Positions 12,620 to 21,270 of a stretch of DNA of 64,000 nt are shown here, one piece after another. The position numbers and the translations under genes are program-made. Origin of the DNA: Tsukamurella sp. TY48. GTDB taxonomy: Bacteria; Actinomycetota; Actinomycetes; Mycobacteriales; Mycobacteriaceae. Location: positions 124,001 through 188,000 of the forward strand of contig NZ_BPMV01000002.1 in the NCBI RefSeq assembly GCF_019656655.1, written 5' to 3'. The first letter of the stretch is position 1, and each line of letters opens with the position of its first letter. The notes below the pieces were generated by a model. That model was not told the origin of the DNA and did no database searches. It worked only from the letters and a program-made list of their open reading frames with translations.

Positions 12620-12645
12620 CGTTGCAGCGCAGCCCCGCTGCGACG
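12620..12645 (+). terminator. Possible hairpin terminator between convergent genes
   Basis: CGTTGCAGCG pairs with CGCTGCGACG (one G-T pair) across a 6-nt loop. It lies between the small secreted protein and the xylanase, so it could serve both strands. No U-tract is present. Confidence 0.45.
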
Positions 12646-12715
12646 CGGCGGGACCAGCCGGGAATTATCGGATTCGAAAAGGGCAGCTGAATGGTGACGC
12701 GACCATTCCGAGATA

Positions 12716-13879
12716 TCAACGCAGCGCCCCGATGAATTCATTCCAGGCTGGTTTCGATTGGTATTCGCGGTCGAGGAGATTGGCGCTACCGTAGCCGGAG
12801 AAGGTGTCCGGATAATCGGTGATCCAGGATCTCTTGTCGGTGAATCCCCACACCGTGACCCCGGTGCAGGCGGACAATTCCCGGCACAGGCCGGTCATGG
12901 TGGCGTACATCCGGCCCTGGCGTCGCAGGTCCTCGGGGGCGGCCGCACCCTTGTCGGTCGGAATCCGTACATCCAATTCGGTCAGGCGAACGTCGAGGCC
13001 GGCGTCGGCGAATCGCTGGAGGTTCGCGCGCATGTCCGCCACCCGGGGCTGTTGATCGGCGCCGCCGAGCATGTGTGCCTGGAAGCCCACTCCGTCGAGG
13101 AGGGGCTTGGTTACGCGGACGCTGTCGATCTCGACGTCCTCCGTCATCGCGCGCAGCTTCGTCGCGAGGGCGAGCAGTGCGGTCGACTTGTCGCTCACCG
13201 TCTCCGAACTGTGCTCGTTGAGGTACAGCTTGGCCCGCGGCGCTGCCTTGCGGGCGGCGCGGAAGGCCTCGGCGATGTACCGGTCGTCGCCGGTGGTGCG
13301 CCACCAGGCGTTGCGCTGGAGCTCGCCGCGCTGATCGAAGGGCTCGTTGACCACGGTGACGGTGTTCGCCCGATCCGCATACCGGCGGACCACCGTGGTC
13401 ACCAGTTCGCGGAGGAAGGTGCGGCGCCCCTCGTCGGTCATCCGCTGGACGTACGGCGGAACGATGCCCCACACCTGCTGGTCCAGCGGGTCCCACACCA
13501 GTGAGTGGATGTCGAAGCGTTGGCCGTGTCGGCGCGCCGTCTCCGCCACCGCATCGGCCTCCCGGAAGTCGAATCGCCCGGCCTCGGGGGCCACGGTGTT
13601 CGTCATGGTGCCGATCTCGGTGGTGAGCGAGGTGAACGCGGTACCGGCGACCGACTCGTAGCAGGGGTCGCCGTCGGTGAAGGTCGATCGGTAGGCGGTC
13701 CCGACATCGATCCCGGAACGCTCGGCGGCTCCGCGGAAGCCGGCGGTGTCCGGCCCGCACGTCGGGGCCGCCGGTGCGGGTGAGTCGGGGCTGCTCGGCG
13801 GACTCGGGACGGTGCACGCCGCGGACAGCAGGCCCGCCGAGGCGAGCGCGACGACGATGGGGGCGACGCGGACGGACAT
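12716..13879 (-). CDS. Glycoside hydrolase family 10 lipoprotein (endo-1,4-beta-xylanase)
   Basis: A 387-residue exported enzyme. The N terminus is a lipoprotein signal ending in the lipobox LSAAC (Cys22), followed by a Pro/Ser-rich linker and a GH10 TIM barrel. The acid/base glutamate is Glu179 in VVNEPFD and the nucleophile is Glu301 in LTELDVR, both in the right order and spacing. Near the C terminus is the WGFTDKRSW block of GH10. Such enzymes cut xylan or related beta-1,4 glycans; in a mycolic-acid bacterium the true substrate could differ. It is followed by the MpaB-like gene's region on the same strand (9-bp gap), which makes it the downstream gene of that pair. Confidence 0.9.
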   Translation of the reverse strand: MSVRVAPIVVALASAGLLSAACTVPSPPSSPDSPAPAAPTCGPDTAGFRGAAERSGIDVGTAYRSTFTDGDPCYESVAGTAFTSLTTEIGTMTNTVAPEAGRFDFREADAVAETARRHGQRFDIHSLVWDPLDQQVWGIVPPYVQRMTDEGRRTFLRELVTTVVRRYADRANTVTVVNEPFDQRGELQRNAWWRTTGDDRYIAEAFRAARKAAPRAKLYLNEHSSETVSDKSTALLALATKLRAMTEDVEIDSVRVTKPLLDGVGFQAHMLGGADQQPRVADMRANLQRFADAGLDVRLTELDVRIPTDKGAAAPEDLRRQGRMYATMTGLCRELSACTGVTVWGFTDKRSWITDYPDTFSGYGSANLLDREYQSKPAWNEFIGALR

Positions 13880-13888
13880 TCCCCGACG

Positions 13889-14779
13889 CTACCGGCCGGC
13901 CGGGTCCTCCTCGACGGCGAGCGCGCGGTGATCGACCGGGCACCCGGGCGCGAAAGTGCCCAGTGCGGGCACGCTGAAACCGCCGGGATAACTCTTGATC
14001 CGCGCCATCTCGTAGACGTGGAGCGGCGTGCGCCGCGCGGGTAGTCGCGAGACCAGGAGGGCCCGTGCCTTGAGGCCCGCGACGGACACCGCCCGGGCCA
14101 GCCGGCCGGGCTTGCGGTACCGGAAGGCCCGCAGCAGCGGATCGTCCATGATCGAGCGGCTGAAGACGTCGATCGCCGGCCGCAGCGGTGCCGGATAGAA
14201 GGAGGCGAGCAGCGCCATCGTGGCGTCGGCCACCCGGCGCGCGCCCTCGCTGTATCCGAAGTGCTCCGCCTCGTAGGAGTCCATCAGCGCGGCGAAACCC
14301 TCGTAGGTCTCGGGAATCTCCTGGATCGCCATGTGTCGCCCCAGGTCCCGGTAGTACAGCACGGAGGCGGCGACCTCGGAGTCGGTCAGCCGACGCCACC
14401 CGAAGTCGTCGATCCATCGCTTCGGGACCACGACGAAGGTCGACAACACGTACAGCATGTCCGCGTCGGAGATGTCGTACATCCGGTGCATCTGGTTGAT
14501 CCGGCGGACGGCGGAACGGCCACGCTCGTCCTCGAATCCATGCAGCAGCGGCACTTCCAGCAGGAGTGCCGTGTCGTCGTACCGCTTCTGCGTGCGTTCC
14601 TCGAACTCGCGGGTGCGGTGCAGCAGATCGCCGATGCTGGGCACCGCGTAGGTGCGGAACAGGGCGAAGCTCAGCGCCTGGTTGAAGTCCCACGGGAACT
14701 CCAATGTGGTGAGGTCGCGGTAGATCCGGTGGTAGTCGACCTGCGGATCGAGCTCGGCGTTCCGTGTTCGTGTACGCAT
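13889..14779 (-). CDS. DUF2236 / MpaB-type oxygenase family protein
   Basis: A 296-residue protein of the DUF2236 family (ER-bound oxygenase MpaB / rubber oxygenase Lcp fold), probably haem-b dependent. Expected features are present: helical region with YRDLGRHMAI and a conserved YEAEHFGYSEG stretch, and FSRSIMDDPLLRAFRYRKP near the C terminus. ATG 14779 is preceded by AGGAGGACCGG. It is transcribed divergently from a TetR regulator, with a 22-bp inverted repeat in the 95-bp gap, which suggests TetR control and a role in handling a lipophilic compound. The GH10 gene follows 9 bp downstream and may share the transcript. Confidence 0.82.
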   Translation of the reverse strand: MRTRTRNAELDPQVDYHRIYRDLTTLEFPWDFNQALSFALFRTYAVPSIGDLLHRTREFEERTQKRYDDTALLLEVPLLHGFEDERGRSAVRRINQMHRMYDISDADMLYVLSTFVVVPKRWIDDFGWRRLTDSEVAASVLYYRDLGRHMAIQEIPETYEGFAALMDSYEAEHFGYSEGARRVADATMALLASFYPAPLRPAIDVFSRSIMDDPLLRAFRYRKPGRLARAVSVAGLKARALLVSRLPARRTPLHVYEMARIKSYPGGFSVPALGTFAPGCPVDHRALAVEEDPAGR

Positions 14780-14806
14780 CCGGTCCTCCTCGGTGGGGCG
14801 CCCTCT

Positions 14807-14828
14807 CACCATAAGTCGACTTATAGTG
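14807..14828. promoter_or_regulatory. 22-bp inverted repeat, probable TetR operator
   Basis: CACCATAAGTC is followed directly by GACTTATAGTG, an inverted repeat with one mismatch per arm; the core ATAAGTCGACTTAT is a perfect 14-bp palindrome. It sits between the divergent DUF2236 and TetR genes, 28 bp before one start and 46 bp before the other, where TetR proteins normally bind. Confidence 0.8.
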
Positions 14829-14874
14829 ATGTGCAAGAGGTCACAGTCGTCGTCGTCGGTGGGAGACTGGTGCG

Positions 14875-15489
14875 ATGGAGGCAACGCGGAAGTCCACGCC
14901 CACGCGGTGGGCGCAGCGCCGATTCCTGGACGCCGGTCTCGCGGTGTTGGCGGACTCCGGCCACGCCGGTCTGAAACAGGCCGCGGTGTGCGCCCGCGCC
15001 GGCGCCACGACCGGGAGCTTCTATCACGCCTTTCCGAGCTGGGGCGAGTACACCTCCGCGCTGATCGCGCATTGGCGCGAGGATCAGAGTCAGCGCTTGA
15101 TCGTCGAGGCCACGGAGATCGCCGATCCCCGCGCCCGGCTGGAACGCCTCGTCGAGATCGGCCTGACGCTGAACCCCGATTCCGAGGCGGCGATCCGGGT
15201 GTGGGCCGCGCACGATGCCGAGGTCCTCGCGCACCTCGCCGAGGTCGATACGATCCGGCTCGCCGCCATTCGCGACACCTATGTCGAACTCGTCGGCGAC
15301 GACGGCGCCGCCGACGAGTACGCGCGGATCGCGATGTATCTACTGGTCGGGTTCCAGAGCGGCACACTGCGTTCTGCTGACGCGCTCGAACGTGGTTACC
15401 GCACCGTGGTTGCCGCCGCCCTGGCGCCGGTGGCCGATCCGGGCCCCGGAGGCGATCACGCGAGCAGGACCACCGCCAACGCGGACTGA
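14875..15489 (+). CDS. TetR-family transcriptional regulator
   Basis: A 204-residue regulator with an N-terminal HTH at about residues 10-55 (RRFLDAGLAVLADSGHAGL, ARAGATTGSFYHAF), where GSFYHAF is the classic TetR recognition-helix end. The remainder is helical and is the effector-binding and dimer domain. It is divergent from the DUF2236 gene, with a near-perfect 22-bp inverted repeat in the shared promoter region. Its 3' end overlaps the convergent PucR-type gene by 34 bp. Regulation of the DUF2236 gene and of itself is the natural inference. Confidence 0.9.
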   Translation: MEATRKSTPTRWAQRRFLDAGLAVLADSGHAGLKQAAVCARAGATTGSFYHAFPSWGEYTSALIAHWREDQSQRLIVEATEIADPRARLERLVEIGLTLNPDSEAAIRVWAAHDAEVLAHLAEVDTIRLAAIRDTYVELVGDDGAADEYARIAMYLLVGFQSGTLRSADALERGYRTVVAAALAPVADPGPGGDHASRTTANAD

Positions 15490-16613
15490 CGGGGCAGCGT
15501 CACGTCCAGGCCGGTCAGTTCCCGGAATCGTGTGAGCCGATTGAGCACCGTGTTGCGGTGGCAGAATTCGCGGGCCGCGGTCACCGACACGCTCCCCGTG
15601 TCGAGGTACGCGAGCACGGTGCCGATCACGGTCTCGCGATCGGTGTCACTGAGCAGATCCAGCCCGGCGAGCTCCGTCTCGCTGAACGGCCGCGTCGCGT
15701 CGAGATGCGTCCGGCTCAGGCGATGCCAGACGCGCCGGGTGTCGTGCAGGCCGCGATCGGCGTCCCGGAGGACCGCGAGCACCTGTTCGGCTGCGTCGGC
15801 TCCCCGCGCGACGTTCCCCAGTCCGTCCACGTCGTCGACGATTCCGCCGGGGATCCGATCGAGCAGGCGCAGTTGCACCTCGTCGGAGAGCGCACCGGAC
15901 GACGCGGGCCAGAAGATCACGACGGCGTCCTCGCGCCGCGTCAGGTGCATGGAAGCCCCGCTGTGGGTGGCCGTCTGGACCGCCCGGTAGGCATCGCGGT
16001 CGTGCTGGGTGCCGATGGCGACCACCCGGAACACCGATTCCGGATCGAGGTCGAGGGCGCGCGCGATGCGCCCGACCCGCGACTGCGGCGGCCCGCCGGG
16101 CTGGACGAGTTCGGTGAGGTAGGACTGCTGCTCGTCGCGCGCCGAGGCGGCCATCGCCGCCCGCTCGTCGAGGTAGCTGTGCTGCACGTTGCGGGCGTAC
16201 TCGTCGACGATCGACCACAGATCGCCCGCGTGCAACGCCAGTACCGCCGTGTCGTCGCTCGTGGCGCGGCGCAGCAGGTCCGACCAGATCACGCTGAAAT
16301 CGAGCCGGACGGCGGCGACCAGGTCCTCCAGTGGGACGTGCGCCCGCGCGCGCCGACGTCCCAGTTCGATCGGCACCGACCCCAGATCGGACACGGGGAT
16401 GCGGCCCGCCACCACGCCGAGTAGCAGATCGATCGACTCCGAGGCCGCCTTGCGGAGTTCGGTTCCCGGCACCGAACCGTCGCCGTACGCGGGAATCGCG
16501 GTGACCTCAGCCACGAACGCCTCCACGAGTAGGGGCAGGTCGCGTCGGGTCGATTCGACCAGTTCGAGCCATCGTGCACCGGTTTGCGTGCGCTGTGCGG
16601 CGAGGTCACGCAT
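15456..16613 (-). CDS. PucR/CdaR-family regulator (RsbRD N-domain, C-terminal HTH_30)
   Basis: A 385-residue regulator built like the actinobacterial PucR/CdaR proteins: an N-terminal helical RsbRD-like domain (about residues 10-150), a GGDEF-like middle region, and a C-terminal PucR HTH (LLSDTDRETVIGTVLAYLDTGSVSVTAAREFCHRNTVLNRLTRF, from about residue 320; note CHRNTVLNRL). ATG 16613 is preceded by GGAGGACGGG. PucR relatives control purine, ureide or amino-acid use in response to substrate. It is divergent from the MFS-carbamoylase-M20 operon, which is its likely target, and a TGTGCA-TC-TGCACA palindrome lies between. Confidence 0.85.
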   Translation of the reverse strand: MRDLAAQRTQTGARWLELVESTRRDLPLLVEAFVAEVTAIPAYGDGSVPGTELRKAASESIDLLLGVVAGRIPVSDLGSVPIELGRRRARAHVPLEDLVAAVRLDFSVIWSDLLRRATSDDTAVLALHAGDLWSIVDEYARNVQHSYLDERAAMAASARDEQQSYLTELVQPGGPPQSRVGRIARALDLDPESVFRVVAIGTQHDRDAYRAVQTATHSGASMHLTRREDAVVIFWPASSGALSDEVQLRLLDRIPGGIVDDVDGLGNVARGADAAEQVLAVLRDADRGLHDTRRVWHRLSRTHLDATRPFSETELAGLDLLSDTDRETVIGTVLAYLDTGSVSVTAAREFCHRNTVLNRLTRFRELTGLDVTLPRQSALAVVLLA

Positions 16614-16661
16614 GTCGCCCGTCCTCCGTCGGTCGGTCCGCGTCACGGAGCGCGGCGAGGT

Positions 16662-16675
16662 TGTGCATCTGCACA
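16662..16675. promoter_or_regulatory. TGTGCA-TC-TGCACA palindrome, candidate PucR operator
   Basis: Two perfect 6-bp arms with a 2-bp centre, 48 bp before the PucR start and about 118 bp before the MFS start. The site is suitably placed for divergent control; binding is inferred. Confidence 0.55.
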
Positions 16676-16792
16676 TCGTATCCTTCGAGATCCGTGGCAT
16701 CCGTCGATGTCGCGCGGCTCACACATCCGCTTGTATGGGGAGACACGAACCGCAGGACCACGGCGCGTTCCCGTCGATCAGAGGAGTCCACC

Positions 16793-18112
16793 GTGACAGC
16801 CGATACCTCCGCCGCATCCACCTCATCGGATCCCACCGACGACGGCGCTCGTCGCGTCGCCCTCGCGGCCTTCGTCGGGACGGCGATGGAGTGGTACGAC
16901 TTCTTCATTTTCACCACCGCCGCCGCGCTGGTGTTCAACGTGCAGTTCTTCGTCTCGCACAACGCCCTTGCGGCCACGATGGCGTCGTTCGCGACCCTCG
17001 CCGTCGGTTTCATCGCCCGTCCCTTCGGCGGCATCCTGTTCGGCTGGCTCGGGGATCGGATCGGGCGGCGCAAGGTACTCATGGCCACGATCGTCGGGAT
17101 CGGGATCGCCACCGTGCTGATCGGCGTGCTGCCCAACTACGCGTCGATCGGCATCGCTGCGCCGATCATCCTGGTGGTGCTCCGGATCCTGCAGGGCCTC
17201 GCCGTCGGCGGCGAGTGGAGCGGCGCGGTCACCATCACCGCCGAGAACGCCCCCGCCGCGAAACGAGCCCGGTACGCGGCAGTTCCGCAGCTGGGTTCGC
17301 CGGTGGGCACGATCCTCTCGTCGGGCGTCTTCTTCCTCACCTCTGCCGCCCTCGGTGATGAGCGGTTCCAGGACTGGGGCTGGCGCATCCCGTTCCTGCT
17401 CGCCCTGCCCATGCTGATCGCCTCTGTCGCGCTGCGCAGCAGGCTCGAGGAGTCGCCCGCGTTCTTGGAGCTGAAAGACAGTGGCGCCGTTGCCGAAGCG
17501 CCGCTCTCGCAGGTTCTGCGCGGATCGTGGCGGCAGGTGCTGGCGGGGTCCGCCGTGGCGCTGCTCGGTATCGCGGGCTTCTATCTGGTCACCACCTTCG
17601 TGGTCAGCTACGGCCAGCGGGTGCTGCATTTGGACACCTCCCTCCTGCTCGCCGCCACCTTCATCGCCGCGTCCTTCGAGCTCATCGTGATCTGGGCGGG
17701 TGGACGACTGGGGGAGCGGTACGGATCCACCCGTGTCTCCGCCGGCGCGGGCGTGATCACCGCCATCCTGGCCTTCCCGATCTTCATGGCCATCGGTACC
17801 GCGCAACCGGTGCTCGTGGTGGTGGCGATGACGGTCGGCGTGGGCGTTGTCTCCTTCGCCTACTCCGTACAGGGCGCCATCATCACCAGCCTGTTCCCGG
17901 CGCCGGTCCGGTACACCGGAGTCTCGGTGTGCGGCAACGCCGCCGCCGTGCTCGCCGGACTGGTCCCGCTGCTGGCCACGGCCATCCTCACCGTCACCGG
18001 TGACACGCTCTGGCCCAGCGCGTGCCTGCTCATCCTCATCGCGGTCATCACCATCGCCGGTGCCCTCACAGCGCGCCGCATCAGCATCCCGGAGGCCGGC
18101 CTCAAGATCTGA
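16793..18112 (+). CDS. MFS transporter, metabolite:H+ symporter (MHS) type
   Basis: A 439-residue transporter with twelve predicted membrane helices. The opening AFVGTAMEWYDFFIF and the loop signature RPFGGILFGWLGDRIGRRKVL are diagnostic of the MHS subfamily (ProP, KgtP, ShiA), which takes up organic acids, betaines or amino-acid-like molecules with protons. The start GTG 16793 follows GAGGAGTCCACC. It heads an operon with a carbamoyl-amino-acid hydrolase 55 bp downstream and an M20 lipoprotein, and faces a PucR gene. Uptake of a ureide, hydantoin-derived or peptide-like substrate is inferred. Confidence 0.9.
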   Translation: MTADTSAASTSSDPTDDGARRVALAAFVGTAMEWYDFFIFTTAAALVFNVQFFVSHNALAATMASFATLAVGFIARPFGGILFGWLGDRIGRRKVLMATIVGIGIATVLIGVLPNYASIGIAAPIILVVLRILQGLAVGGEWSGAVTITAENAPAAKRARYAAVPQLGSPVGTILSSGVFFLTSAALGDERFQDWGWRIPFLLALPMLIASVALRSRLEESPAFLELKDSGAVAEAPLSQVLRGSWRQVLAGSAVALLGIAGFYLVTTFVVSYGQRVLHLDTSLLLAATFIAASFELIVIWAGGRLGERYGSTRVSAGAGVITAILAFPIFMAIGTAQPVLVVVAMTVGVGVVSFAYSVQGAIITSLFPAPVRYTGVSVCGNAAAVLAGLVPLLATAILTVTGDTLWPSACLLILIAVITIAGALTARRISIPEAGLKI

Positions 18113-18167
18113 CGCGATCGACAAGCCCGTTCCCATCGACCATTCTCTTCTCCCGAGGGGCAACACC

Positions 18168-19409
18168 ATGACCGACAGCACGACCACGACCGACTACCTC
18201 ACCGATTTCGCGGCCATGTCGCGGTTCGGGGCCACCGAGCGCGGGGGAGTCGACCGGCAGGCCGCCACGGCCCCCGACGGTGCGCAACGGCGGTGGCTGC
18301 GGAACTGGCTCGACGAGCACGGATTCGAGACGGGGTACGACGGGATCGGCAATCAGTTCGGCCTGCTCACCCTCAATCCCGGTGCGCCGTACGTTCTCAC
18401 CGGATCGCACATGGACTCGCAGCCGCGAGCGGGGCGCTACGACGGCGCCTACGGCGTGCTCGCTTCGGCGCACGCCGCCGTGCGCGCGGCGGACCGGTTC
18501 CGATCGGAGGGCCGCGTCCCGACGTACAACGTGGCGGTGGTGAACTGGTTCAACGAAGAGGGCAGCCGCTTCACACCCAGCATGATGGGCTCCTCCGTCC
18601 ACACCGGGAAGATGGACAGGGCACAGGCTCTGGCCACCACCGACGGTGATGGTGTGAGTGTGGAGCAGGCACTGTCCGAGATCGGCACGATCGGGGACTT
18701 CGCGATGCCCGCCGTTGCCGGCTACGCGGAGATCCACGTGGAACAGGGCCGAATCCTCGAAGACACCGAGACGACGATCGGGCTCGTCGCCGGCACCTGG
18801 GGCGCGCGGAAGTTCGCCTTCACCGTGCGCGGCGAACAGGCGCACACCGGCTCCGCGGTCATGGCGGACCGGCATGACGCACTGCTCGGCGCCTCGCTCC
18901 TCGTGGTCCTGGCCCGTGAGCTCGCGGACCAGTTCGCGGATGCGCCCCTGCACACGTCGGTGAGCCGGATGATCATCGAACCCAACTCGCCTGTGGTGAT
19001 CGCCCGGGAGGCGACCTTCAACATGGACCTGCGATCGCCCGACGAGGAGGTCCTGGAACAGGCGGAACAGCTGCTGCGGTCGCGGATCGGCGAGATCGAG
19101 CGCCGGGCGCAGGTTCGGATCGACTGGACCCGTACGCATTCCTGGGGCCAGCTGGCGTTCCAGCAGGAGGGCGTCGCACTCGCCCGGAAGGCGGCCGAGC
19201 ATCTCGGACTGTCGAACCGGGAACTGCTCACCGTGGCCGGTCACGACTCCGTGAACATGAAGGACGTCGTTCCCACCGTGATGCTCTTCGTGCCCAGCGT
19301 CGAGGGCGTCTCGCACAACGAACTCGAGCGCACCACCGACGACGACGCCGTCGCCGGAGTCGAGGTCCTCACCGAAACACTGCACCGCATGATGGACGGA
19401 GCCCTGTGA
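18168..19409 (+). CDS. Zn-dependent ureidohydrolase (N-carbamoyl-L-amino-acid / allantoate amidohydrolase family)
   Basis: A 413-residue M20-fold amidase of the hydantoinase/carbamoylase group. The metal-ligand block is GSHMDSQPRAGRYDGAYGV (near residues 83-101, with His and Asp), and FNEEGSRF near residue 127 gives the paired glutamates; HVEQGRILE (about residue 190) and the late SVNMKDVVPTVMLFVPS are also typical. Family members remove CO2 and NH3 from N-carbamoyl amino acids, allantoate or ureidoglycine. The ATG follows CGAGGGGCAACACC. Its stop overlaps the next gene's ATG (TGATG), so the pair is translationally coupled. The PucR and MHS neighbours fit ureide or amino-acid-derivative scavenging. 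Confidence 0.88.
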   Translation: MTDSTTTTDYLTDFAAMSRFGATERGGVDRQAATAPDGAQRRWLRNWLDEHGFETGYDGIGNQFGLLTLNPGAPYVLTGSHMDSQPRAGRYDGAYGVLASAHAAVRAADRFRSEGRVPTYNVAVVNWFNEEGSRFTPSMMGSSVHTGKMDRAQALATTDGDGVSVEQALSEIGTIGDFAMPAVAGYAEIHVEQGRILEDTETTIGLVAGTWGARKFAFTVRGEQAHTGSAVMADRHDALLGASLLVVLARELADQFADAPLHTSVSRMIIEPNSPVVIAREATFNMDLRSPDEEVLEQAEQLLRSRIGEIERRAQVRIDWTRTHSWGQLAFQQEGVALARKAAEHLGLSNRELLTVAGHDSVNMKDVVPTVMLFVPSVEGVSHNELERTTDDDAVAGVEVLTETLHRMMDGAL

Positions 19410-20854
19410 TGTTCACCGACGGACGACGCCGACTCGTTGTCGGCACGGTAGCCGTGCTCGCACTCGCCGGATGCGGCGCAGGGAATTCCGGCGAGCCGGC
19501 CTCATCCTCGCCCACGGCGGCCGCCACCGGCGACGCCGCCTTCCGTGACACCTTCCGTGAGCTCGTGGAGACCAACACCACGCCCTCGGCGGGCAGTTGC
19601 ACCCTGGCCGCGCAGCGCATGGCGGACCGGCTCAAGGCCGGCGGGTACTCCGACAAGGACATCGTCCAGTTCACACCGCCGGGGCGTCCCAAGGACGGCG
19701 GCCTGGTGGCCACACTCGGCGGCTCGGACACCAACGCCAAGCCCGTTCTCCTGCTCGCACATCTCGACGTGGTCGAAGCGAAACGCGAGGATTGGCAACG
19801 CGACCCGTTCACTCTCGTCGAGGAGAACGGCTACTTCTACGGCCGCGGAACCTACGACGACAAGTCGATGGCGGCGATCTTCGTGGACTCGATGATCCGC
19901 TACCGCGCCGAGGGCTTCCTACCCAAGGCGCCGGTGCGCATCGCCCTCACCTGCGGCGAAGAGGGCGGAGACCAGGAGAACGGGGTCAAGTGGCTCCGCG
20001 ACAACCGGCCCGAACTGCTGGACGCACGCCTGGTTCTCAATGAGGGCGCCGGCGGCCAACTCGACCAGGACGGCAAACCCGTCACCCTGGAAGTGCAGGC
20101 GGCGCAGAAGCAGTACCAGGACTTCACCCTGGAGGTGACCGACCCCGGGGGCCACAGCAGCCAGCCTGGACCCTTCAACGCGATCGCCGCGCTGTCGGCG
20201 GGCCTCGACCGGCTGGCGGCGTACCGCTTCCCGGTACAGCTCAACGAGACCGTGCGGCAGAACTTCACCGCGCTGGCCCCGCTCAACCCCGGCGAAGTGG
20301 GCGACGCGATGCGGGCCATCGTGGCCGATCCCAACGATGCCGCCGCGGCGGACGTCCTGTCGAGGTCGCCGGGGTACAACGCCGCGCTCCGCACGACATG
20401 CATTCCGACGCAGATCACGGGCGGCCACGCGAAGAACGCCCAGCCTCAGCGGGTGACGGCCAACGTCAACTGCCGGATCGCACCGAACGCGTCACCGCAG
20501 GACGTGCAGCGGACCCTGAACGACGTGCTGGCGGAACCGCGGATCGCCGTCACGCCGACGGACCCGTTCTCCACCGACATCGCGAAGGTCGCCGACCTGA
20601 CGCCCGCGATCGTCGACCCGATCCGTTCGATCGGGCAGCGGATCTGGCCGGGCATCACCGTGGTGCCGTTCATGTCCGCCGGTGCGACCGATGCGATCTT
20701 CTTCACCGACACCCCCGTGTACGGAATCAGCGGAATCCTCTCCAAGCCGAACGACACGTTCATGCACGGGCTCAACGAGCGGGTTCCTGTGAAATCGCTG
20801 TACGACGGCCGCGCCTTTCTCTACGACCTCACCAAGGCCTACGCCAACGGTTGA
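19409..20854 (+). CDS. M20-family metallopeptidase, exported lipoprotein
   Basis: A 481-residue exported zinc peptidase. The N terminus (FTDGRRRLVVGTVAVLALAGCG) has a lipobox LAGC, so it should be anchored outside the membrane. The M20 zinc site is recognisable: HLDVVEA, then GRGTYDDKSM, then CGEEGGD, and a final His near FMHGLNERV. The dimerisation domain lies in the middle (GGHSSQPGPFNA). Relatives are carboxypeptidases or dipeptidases. ATG 19409 overlaps the previous stop; GTG 19406 is an alternative. An extracellular peptidase beside an uptake transporter and a cytoplasmic ureidohydrolase suggests a scavenging pathway. Confidence 0.88.
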   Translation: MFTDGRRRLVVGTVAVLALAGCGAGNSGEPASSSPTAAATGDAAFRDTFRELVETNTTPSAGSCTLAAQRMADRLKAGGYSDKDIVQFTPPGRPKDGGLVATLGGSDTNAKPVLLLAHLDVVEAKREDWQRDPFTLVEENGYFYGRGTYDDKSMAAIFVDSMIRYRAEGFLPKAPVRIALTCGEEGGDQENGVKWLRDNRPELLDARLVLNEGAGGQLDQDGKPVTLEVQAAQKQYQDFTLEVTDPGGHSSQPGPFNAIAALSAGLDRLAAYRFPVQLNETVRQNFTALAPLNPGEVGDAMRAIVADPNDAAAADVLSRSPGYNAALRTTCIPTQITGGHAKNAQPQRVTANVNCRIAPNASPQDVQRTLNDVLAEPRIAVTPTDPFSTDIAKVADLTPAIVDPIRSIGQRIWPGITVVPFMSAGATDAIFFTDTPVYGISGILSKPNDTFMHGLNERVPVKSLYDGRAFLYDLTKAYANG

Positions 20855-21270
20855 GAGCGGCTGATCGGCGAGTCGGAAGCATGAGTCGTTCGTTACAGTG
20901 CGTGGCGAAAGTGTCCTGCGACACACTCGGTGACAACGCGCGAATCGGGCGAACGAGACGCGGGCGGTGCCGAGTGCGGCGGCGCACCGGGTGCCGGCGC
21001 CTCGGCGGCGGTCCCGCCCTCGTCCCAGCTCAGAAGCCTGAGCCGACCCTGGCTCATCGCTGAGATTCTGCAGCGATGCAGATTCCGTTCCCGAGCCCCG
21101 CTGCGGAGGGCGCTCGATCGGCCTCACCGCGTTCGCCATCGCAAGGCCCGCATTATCTGGGGTCCGGCTATCGCATACCGCTAGTCTTCGTTGGCGTCCG
21201 AAGTGGTTCGGGACGCGGCGGCCCGCGGGATCGGGGTCGTCGATGCAGCTAGCAGTCAGTGTGAGGGCCC
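20855..21270. promoter_or_regulatory. 416-bp leader region of the mce operon
   Basis: No convincing gene lies here. The stretch contains a GTGTC-CTGC-GACAC inverted repeat at 20911-20924, a plausible repressor site, and an AT-richer segment (CATTATCTGG, CTATCGCATACCGCTAGT) between 21150 and 21190 that could hold the promoter. Mce operons are commonly controlled by TetR or GntR repressors from such regions; no regulator gene is adjacent here. Confidence 0.45.

Noticed and set aside
13889-15367. A longer 492-codon model for the MpaB-like gene
   Set aside because: The extra N-terminal part is Arg-rich shadow of the TetR gene; ATG 14779 has a strong ribosome-binding site.
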